Assembly (NCBI RefSeq): GCF_026151205.1
Contig: NC_087083.1
Coordinates: 6,054,460 to 6,118,459 of the forward strand
Direction: 5' to 3'
Origin: Bolinopsis microptera
Taxonomy: Eukaryota > Ctenophora > Tentaculata > Lobata > Bolinopsidae
Length of the DNA: 64,000 nucleotides
Part shown: positions 56,804-64,000 of the stretch, piece after piece
Layout: each line of letters opens with the position of its first letter
Numbering within the stretch: the first letter of the stretch is position 1
The notes under the pieces: model-generated
What the model was told of the DNA's origin: nothing
The model's input: only the letters and a program-made list of their open reading frames with translations
Database searches by the model: none
Translations under genes and position numbers: made by a program

Positions 56804-57466
56804 GATACTGCTGATCTGAAGATCGCGAATGACGTCAGATACGGACCTATAAAGAATCAGAGCCCTTGTGGATCGTGCTGGGCATTTGCTGGAGTTGGGC
56901 TCTTAGAAGGACACGCATATCTCACCACCGGACACTACGTAGCGCTTTCTGAGCAAGAGGTTATAGATTGCACTGAGGGCTCCGGGACCGATTGGGGTGA
57001 TTTAATGGCTGGTCTCAGACAAGTGAGGGATCAAAACCATCTAGCCACAGAAGCTGATTATCCCTATAAAAAGAACGACGGTTGGTGTAACGCCCGCCAA
57101 CACTCCAATGCTCTTCCCTTTAGAATAACAGCAGTGAACCACATCAAAGGAGATAACCGTTTGTTCAGCGCGCTCCAAGATGCGCCAGTGGCAGTGGCTA
57201 TGAGCTTCCCTTCAGCGCTGAACGGGTATAAATCAGGTGTGTGGAGAGATAGAGTGGGACAATGTGCGGGCACTCCTATAAACCACGGAGTAGTGGTCGT
57301 GGCATACAGTTTTCAGCACTGGAAGGTGCGAAACAGTTGGGGCAGCAACTGGGGGGAGCAGGGCTACATTAGGTTCAGCAGGAGGGTCAATAACCTTTGT
57401 AGGATAAGTGATGTTGCTACAACTATTTCCCTGCAGAAAACCAGTGCAGTTGAGGAGGAGGAGTAG
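56411..57466 (+). CDS. Papain-like cysteine protease (C1A) with I29 propeptide and poly-Asp insert
   Basis: A 351-residue intronless protein. A signal peptide (KVIFIILLLAISLSAAYA) is followed by an I29-type inhibitor propeptide (about 30-100; FGDFQKTYSRHYS, RRLRLQNFNSF, GITFFADLT). The catalytic set is complete: Q150 and C156 in NQSPCGSCWAF, H292 in NHGVVV, and N308 in VRNSWGSNWGEQGY. A run of 15 Asp (about residues 116-130, a GAT microsatellite) sits at the pro/mature boundary, where related enzymes have a short linker before their PxxxDWR start. The usual DWR is absent. The extracellular or lysosomal role is from the family. The Asp run could affect zymogen processing or calcium binding (inference). 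The lack of introns may mean a retrocopy, but a TATA box is present. Confidence 0.92.
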
Positions 57467-58818
57467 GACCTTTTTCATTTTAATCCTCGCATTTAATGTA
57501 GTTTTTCTTTTGGGTAAATCGTAAAAAGTAAAACTATTTTTTTTACTTGTACTGTGACATCGGAAATTTACTTTTGGATCTTAAAAGGAAAATTTAATAA
57601 TAATATAAACTAAAGACGTTGATATATTTCAAAATTCTTGTTTAGATTCTTGTCCTCTTTCCTCCGTTGACAGTCACATTAACGGGTAATACTCGTAAAA
57701 TATCTGAGTCCAACTCGGCTCGCGTCTCGGTAGGTTGTAAACCTACAACCATTGCTAAGGGGTGCACGATAAAAATAAACATGCTCGGATTTTTAAAATT
57801 TTTGTACTATTGTTTTCTAGAGACTGTGGGAATTCTCATAGTACCAAATTTGTTTCACCTTTTTGAAATAATCAGTGAGTATCGACTAAGTGCCATATTT
57901 GATGATGCGCGGCTTTTGGAGCAAAATTAGGTGTAAAAGTCGCGTAATTTGACGAAATTCGTTGATTTTTGTCGTATTATTCTGTCATATCTCAGGTTCC
58001 TGTATATGAATCATTCTGAAAATTTGTCAGAATCTTCCAATCTTACTTAACTACCGAACCTAATTTAGTTGGGAGTGATTAACCTTGATTAAGAGGTCTA
58101 AAAATGACAAAATAGGTATAAATTCGTTGATAACTCAAATTCTGACAATCAAAATTGCTCAAACTAAATTAGGTTCAATAGAACAAAAGTGTTTACGTAA
58201 GCTGACCAAATTTCAACAAAATTGTTATTTGTTATATAGGAAGTATTATAACTTTTTGATTGTTTCCGAATAATGTGCTGGCCGAAATACGAGCTAAAAA
58301 CCATTCAATGGTCAGCGCGCGCGTCTCACGGTCGATGGCGCACGGCCTACCATTGCATCACAACAATATTTCATTTCTATCAATTTGAATTGCAAGATAT
58401 TGTATCAACATTTCCAATTTTGAATTGAACTTGAAGCAATATGAACCAACTTATAGTTTATCACCCTGACAAATCTTAATATGACATCTAATAGTAATAA
58501 TTTAATTCGTTACATTTAATGATTTTAAAATTATGATGTTTGTCACACAGAATTTTGTGCGCTCCAATGCTGCTTTAACTTTAATTATTCGATCATTTCT
58601 TGATATTCAGCCTTCATTACATAACACTATAAGTATAACAGTTAGTGTTATTCAATCATCTTATTCTTAAGTTAAGGGATAGAAGATATCTGAGTTAGGG
58701 AAACTAAAATCTTCACCAATCACCTTTTTGGGAACGTGGGGTGGAGAGAGGATGTGCTTGGGGAGTATAAGGGAAGGAGGTTCAACATATTTACATGTAC
58801 ATCATTCCGTTAACTTAC
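57467..58818. other. Non-coding stretch between the protease and the CCP paralogue
   Basis: It includes a GTAGGTTGTAAACCTACAAC palindrome at about 57730 and an inverted repeat pair GAACCTAATTTAGTT/AACTAAATTAGGTTC at about 58056 and 58161. There is a GCGCGCGTCTC word near 58315. Possible further 3' exons of the minus-strand CCP gene were not identified. Confidence 0.45.
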
Positions 58819-59917
58819 AGATTCTCACACAGGGAGGTTCGTTAGCTGCGACTAGTTGACTATCCTGACAAGTTGCCTTGTTACCTCCCTTGTTAATATG
58901 GTCAGATAGACAAGTGAGGATTATCTCCAATCCATGTTTAACTGGTAACTTAGGTTCCGTCTTGACGATTCCCCATGTAGAGTCGAGGTTGCTGCAATCT
59001 GAAATTATAATGATTGATCTTCAGTCTTCACTTCGTATTCGGTATTTGTTGTGTTAATCGCAACATAATATTACAAGTACTTTAATATCTAGCACTGCTT
59101 CGCACGGTACATGAGGCGCAGTGAGCAATTAACACGTAACCCACTGTTCAGTGTGTTATCTCACCTTGATTTTCTGTCACTGCTATCTCCGTAATCCCAA
59201 ACAATCTACCGTCATTACTTTCTACCTTGACTGTATCTCCGTACTTACAGTCGGTGATAAGAGGTAGGTTGTCTAGTGCTGCTTCCCCGCTATAAACTGT
59301 CAGAGAAAAGCCGCTACACTCTCCACCCTCGCATACTGAGCAGTCAGTCTGAGAGCAGGTCCAGGTAGCATGAATAATCTCTTTATAAGGGACAAGGTCA
59401 TATCTGTACCGCACTACCTGCTTCACACAATGAACCTTATCAAAGGTTAATGTAAACCAGGAGGCACCCGAAGACCACGTTCCTTTGTCCAGGTCTATAG
59501 CGTGGGGAGCATCCCACCCAGTACTGGACTGCTCAACTCTCGCTGGTATTATCTCACCAGCTAGTCTTTCTCTCGGTGCTAAAATAACAAGTGTTATGGG
59601 TACTCATATTAGCAACAATTGTTGGACGTTAGGGAGTGAGTACTCCTCAAACCACGTTAAATTAATTCCTTCTGTAACGTCCTCAATAAATGTAATAGAT
59701 TTGTAGTGTTGTCATTAGTTTAGCATATGATATTGAAATGCTGCAATGATTCGTGATTGTTTGAAACATTTTACCTCAGAGTATACTCTATGGAACTGAT
59801 AAATGATCTAATTACTAATAAATCTAAGTCTGATTAAAATGTGTTCTGTTTCTTACCACTGTTAGCAAAATAGAGAAGAAGTTGGAGCACCAAGAAATGA
59901 ATTATCATCGACATCAT
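58819..59917 (-). CDS. Secreted protein with galactose-binding-like and CCP/sushi domains, paralogue A (3' end open)
   Basis: Minus-strand exons 59857-59917, 59165-59578 and 58819-58998 join at phase 1. Exon 1 is a signal peptide (MIIHFLVLQLLLYFANS). Exon 2 resembles an F5/8-C-like or galactose-binding module (HAIDLDKGTWSSG, SWFTLTFDKVHCVKQVV), with a cysteine-rich insert (WTCSQTDCSVCEGGECSGF) and the ending ITEIAVTEN. Exon 3 holds one CCP/sushi-like module with four Cys (DCSNL, IILTCLSD, KATCQDS, EPPCVR). A donor (ATCT|GTAAGT) at 58818 points to more exons; if unspliced, the frame stops four codons after the donor codon. It is paralogous to the gene at 63021-64000, in inverted orientation. 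Likely a secreted recognition or matrix protein; the function is not known. Confidence 0.8.
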
Positions 59918-60470
59918 CAACTGCAGCGCTGTAAAATTATAAGCTAAGTTTTTGAAAAATTATAATACGTTTTCATATCTCATTTAAACAGGTGCGTAGT
60001 ACAAAGTCAGCAGGTTATTACAGAATCGAGAATTCGTTAACTAGTCAGAGTCTGATTCCATGCATTTTCGGGAATTGGCTAAATGCTTTTGTTTCTACTT
60101 TTATGTTATTGCTTCGAATGCAGAACAAAATCTAATGTGGTCTATAATCGTTGTTCTAACTCAGAGTCCTAATTTACCAGGAAAATTTGAAGCAGACGCA
60201 AAAGCAAGTACTAGTAGTTGGAAATATATGTAGTGGTCTACAACAACATAGCTTCCTCTCGGCAGTTAAAGACACTCAAGATGTAAGGCACAAGCTAATG
60301 TTAAGTTAAAGTCGCATAACACCAGCTCTAAAAGTAAAATAGCAGCCAATCCTTAGGCTTCAACCGTTAACCAAATCCTTCTGAGTGATCTGGTTGTTTA
60401 GATGGTTCTACTTCTCTTAGCAGGCAGAGGTTGGGATAATGACCTTGAATTCTATTTAATGATATTCAGA

Positions 60471-62227
60471 GGAGTTAGTAGCTGTAGCAGCAGGAACCCG
60501 TTTAACTTTAAAGTGGTGTCAATTAGACTCAAGAGACTAAAATAAGTATTACCTATTTAATTCGCTGGCTCACTTAAATTTACACAAATTGAACCGTCTC
60601 ACTCTTAAAGAAGCGACAAGGCCTATTTCATTGAGCTAGTGAACTTTATAGCTTGGAAGATGCCGCTATTGTTAACGGTATTTTGTCATTGGCAAGATCG
60701 TTAGGAAAAGACAAGTTCTATTGAAGCTTCAGTAACGACTGTGCGTATTTACAGGTAAAGACTTGAAGTAAAACATTATAGTTTGTTCCAGAAGTAGAGG
60801 ATCATTGTGAATTTGGAATTGCTGGTCGTTGTGTATTGTTAAATCTTATGTCTAGACACTTAGCTTCTTTGTCGAACAGTGCAGATTATGGGCTAACGAA
60901 TGATGCCTGCGCGAGAGGGTTCTGGTTAGAGCAATAACACACATAACACCGCCACGAACAATAGTTATATTTTAACTTACCTGGGGACCCCAGGCTATAT
61001 AAATGTTCATAAACATAGAGCTAGAGATTCGGCGGAATGACAGGCTGTGAGGCTGAGCGCTGTCCAGTAAATTTTAATAAGTGCGTAGCTTAGCACTACT
61101 AGTACTACTAGCTTACTAGCAGTAGCACGAGGGATTGTTATGAAAATAACGCCGATGTGCGTGGCACGAGGGGTTATTGTGATATACCTTCCAGCGTGAG
61201 GCGTTTTGTGTTATAAATATACAAAACTCTTTCGGAATACTATTAGTATTACTGCTATGGGACGGGCCGGGATCGAAAATAACGGGTGGGATAATTAAGA
61301 CTGTACAAGTACAAGTACAACTACAAGGATTATTTTAAAAGCGGGGAAATCAGCGGAATGGATAAAAGGAACGGCGCCCCTTATTTTCTAATTTCTATCC
61401 CGTCCCTTAGCAGTATCCTGGAGGACATTTAATTTTATAGTGTAAAAGATTAAATTTCATTTTTATGCAATGGTGAAAAAGATTTTGCTCGAGATAATTA
61501 GAAGAATTTTTTAAAATGTAGAGAGGTGACAAAAATAATCGTTAATTTTAGCATCTATTCTCACAGTTAAATTGTTGTTAAAATGAATACAAGTTAGCAT
61601 GACACATTTTTAATTGAATAAGTTTTTAGAATTTGAACATTACAAACCAATTGCTACACTTTAGATAAGATCGTATAAGTTTCAGAAACATAACTCTGCC
61701 GAATGCCGGCCTTTTCAGAACAAATTAATTTTGTTTAAATATTTGAGTGAAATGGAACTAAGCCACGGATTATAAAAGACATATTTAGACTTTAGAGATG
61801 CTAAAACTATAATAGTATAATACTAATAGTATAATGGACACTGATTCAATCCCTTTACACAGTTTTTAGACTGTATTGACAGCTGTTGAGTGTTGTGGAA
61901 CATAACAAGAAAATAAAAAATAATCTTGTGCGAGGGTAGGGACCCATATGTCGTTTCTAACCCAAGGCCAAATAAACTTTAAGGAGGCTTCTCGACTCTC
62001 GTCAGTAGCCGCACCTTCTTACTCGGTTTCTGAACTGGAATTCTATGGGCTTTCAGACAGCCAAACTGAGTATTACAATCCCATCCTTCTAGAGTTCATT
62101 ACAAGTAAGTGTAACACCCATCTTGAAGATCTTTGACACACTGACACAGTGCACACCCCATTGGCAAACAAACTTTGGATATAATCTTACATGCTCCCGA
62201 AGGAATCCCTGGTTTATGGTCTTTGTC
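60471..62227. other. Spacer between the divergent CCP paralogues
   Basis: It contains the MITE at 61240-61425 and a short open segment at 61948-62136. That segment starts with an ATG and contains a donor-like site (ACAA|GTAAGTG) near 62103. Its residues (for example SYSVSELEFYGLSDSQTE) look protein-like but match nothing I know. Confidence 0.5.
61240..61425. mobile_element. MITE with TACTGCTA.GGGACGGG ends
   Basis: Left TATTACTGCTATGGGACGGG and right CCCGTCCCTTAGCAGTATCC are inverted repeats. The inverted similarity continues inward (GAAAATAACGGG against CCCCTTATTTTC). There is no coding capacity. Confidence 0.7.
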
Positions 62228-63020
62228 ATAATACAATATCATTAAACAGAATTCAAGGTCATTATCCCAACCTCTGCCTGGTTGGATGCTATGAGAACCA
62301 TCTAAACAACCAAATCACTCAGAAGGATTTGGTTAACGGTTGAAGCCTCAGGAATGGCTGCTATTTTGAGCTGGTGTTATATGACTTTAACTTATTTAAA
62401 GTCACGCAATATTTTGCTGCTATTTTGCGTCAGCTAGTGAACAACAAGTTTACTACTGCTTTTGAAACAGCTGCTATGACACAATGCACTTGTTCACTAA
62501 TGGTATTGGGATAGTTCCGTAATGTTGACTCCAGGCAAAGATCTACAACACATACAGTATATATATATATAATACGCTATATATAATACACTCCAACTTA
62601 GGATCTAACCTTTTTTTAGTACGTGGCCTTACCTTTACTAATGGTATTGTAGTAGCAAATAGCCTGTTGAACAGTGATCTGTATGCATGGGATCAGGGAA
62701 GCAATGGTCATATGCTCTTGGTGGCTCAACGGTTGTTGTTATCTTTATAACTTACGGCAGGACCAATTCTATACCATTTGGTATCTACCTTGAAACTCTG
62801 ACTCTTTAAAGAAAATAGTTTTAGTTCATTTCATTTGTACATGCCGCAGAGGTTGAATATTTCATAAACTCATAAAACTAATGTCCCTATTAGAATACTT
62901 TTCTACTGTTGAATAGAATATAAAAAATAATTATAATTTGGCAACAACTTCGTATCTTGTAATTGTAAATTGACAACTTAACTATTGCTAATATTTATTA
63001 TAGCGCAGCGCGGTTTAGTT

Positions 63021-64000
63021 ATGGTAATAATTCATTTGTTGGTGCTCCAACTTCTTCTCTATTGTGCTAACAGTGGTAAGTTACAAGCTAGGCTGAGATG
63101 CTCTTTACAACTGCAGAAAAAACATGTATAACACACTGCTTGTCGTCTATCAGACTTACAATTTATAAATAATTACATTATCTAGCAACCCTTGTGTATT
63201 GATCCATATAAGTAACACGTGTAATTTTAGCTCCAAGAGAAAGACTAGCTGGTGAAATAATACCAGTGAGAGCTGAGCAGTCCACTGCTGGGTGGAATAG
63301 TCACCAAGCTATAGACCTGGACATAGGAACGTCGTCTACAAACAAGTACTGGTTCAAGTTAACTTTCGATAAGGTGCACTGTGTTAAGCAGGTGGTGTGG
63401 ATTAGCTCTAGTGGGAAGCTCAAGGCTACCTGGACCTGCTCTCAGACTGGCTGCTCAGTATGTGAGGGTGGTCAGTGTAGCGGCTTCTCTCTGACAGTCT
63501 ACATGGGGGAAGAAGTACTAGGCAACCTACCTCCTGACTGTAAATACGGGGATACAGTCAAGCTTCAGAGAAATACTGGTGATACCTTTTATGTTACAGA
63601 GATAGCAGTGACAGAGAAACAAGGTAACACACCGAACAGTAAGATACGTGCTTTAATTGCACCTTACATGCCGTGAGAAGCAGTGCGGACTCATTGTAAG
63701 ATGGTATTACAAATACAATACTTGAAATATTATGTTGCGATTAAAAAAAGTCACAACAAATACCGAATATCAAGTTGTTATATTTACCGAATAGGAAGAA
63801 GAAAGCAATGATCAATAATCTTAATTTCAGATTGCAGCAGCCTCGACTCTACATGGGGAATCGTCAAGACGGAACCTAAGTTACCAGTTAAACATGGATT
63901 GGAGATAATCCTCACTTGTCTAGCTGACTATATCAACAAGGGAGGTAACAAGGCAACTTGTCAGGATGGTCAACTTGTCGCAGCTAACGAACCTCCAAAG
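63021..64000 (+). CDS. Secreted protein with galactose-binding-like and CCP/sushi domains, paralogue B (cut by window end)
   Basis: Exons 63021-63075, 63231-63623 and 63831 onwards to the window end join at phase 1, with the same intron positions as paralogue A. It has a signal peptide (MVIIHLLVLQLLLYCANS), then a galactose-binding-like module (HQAIDLDIGTSSTNKYW, FDKVHCVKQVVW) with the insert WTCSQTGCSVCEGGQCSGF. The first part of a CCP module follows (DCSSLDSTWG, GLEIILTCLADY, KATCQDGQL). Compared with A, exon 2 is 21 bases shorter, mainly near residues SSSGKLKATW where A has a longer YDLVPYKE segment. The coding frames are open in both copies, so both may be expressed. The promoter is shared or adjacent in the divergent spacer. 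Confidence 0.8.

Larger units (their letters stand above)
58819..64000. repeat. Inverted duplication carrying the CCP paralogue pair
   Basis: The left arm (about 58819-60470) matches the reverse complement of the right arm (about 62228-64000 and probably beyond). Matching extends past the genes: plus-strand GTTAACCAAATCCTTCTGAG at about 60368 is the complement of CTCAGAAGGATTTGGTTAAC at about 62319. AATGACCTTGAATTCT is likewise mirrored by GAATTCAAGGTCATT. The spacer is about 1.76 kb. Arms differ by substitutions and indels, so the event is not recent. Confidence 0.85.

Noticed and set aside
1-64000. tRNA or rRNA genes
   Set aside because: No cloverleaf with intact A and B boxes and no ribosomal sequence was recognised by eye. 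A tRNA search program would settle this.

Overview
The window is a piece of a metazoan nuclear genome. The genes are split by GT-AG introns, and the protein families are typical of animals: von Willebrand D, forkhead, alpha-arrestin, CCP/sushi and Ig domains, a Golgi-type carbohydrate sulfotransferase, and a papain-like protease with an I29 propeptide. Intergenic DNA is AT-rich and full of satellites, foldback/MITE-like elements and retrotransposons. An early-branching marine invertebrate such as a cnidarian would fit, but the sequence alone does not fix the phylum. All exon models were made by eye from splice sites and reading frame.

Layout. 1-2586 (+): the last four exons of a VWD/C8 protein. 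2996-7947 (-): the 5' exons of a FoxG-like forkhead gene. One of its introns is filled by about 3.4 kb of a 28-bp purine minisatellite, and the second half of its forkhead domain is missing from the window. 8-19.7 kb: mostly non-coding, with clusters of CACGTG palindromes, a weak hypothetical coding region near 12.2-13.1 kb, and a MITE. 19.7-20.6 kb (-): a 5'-truncated LINE. 24.0-29.96 kb (-): the most striking gene, a four-exon, roughly 1829-residue single-pass receptor with Ig-like domains, 24 tandem cysteine-rich repeats and a tyrosine-rich tail. 32.4-33.3 kb (+): a TauD-like dioxygenase with a signal peptide. 34.2-43.9 kb: a 3.3-kb foldback element with 1.33-kb arms, one arm carrying a very young, intact Gypsy-type LTR retrotransposon. 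45.2-46.9 kb (+): alpha-arrestin. 49.7-50.7 kb (+): carbohydrate sulfotransferase. 51.2-52.4 kb (-): a PAN/ricin-like/CCP membrane protein. 52.8-55.8 kb: a 42-bp minisatellite of about 70 copies. 56.4-57.5 kb (+): papain-like cysteine protease with a poly-Asp insert. 58.8-64.0 kb: two paralogous secreted CCP proteins facing away from each other inside an inverted duplication.

How the genes relate. No operon-like logic is expected. Several unrelated genes nevertheless encode extracellular recognition modules: the Ig/Cys-rich receptor, the PAN/ricin/CCP protein and the CCP paralogue pair. Together with evidence of internal and tandem duplication, this suggests a neighbourhood rich in cell-surface or secreted recognition proteins. 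The Ig/Cys-repeat/multi-tyrosine receptor is the best candidate for an undescribed signalling or self-recognition system. That role is inference.
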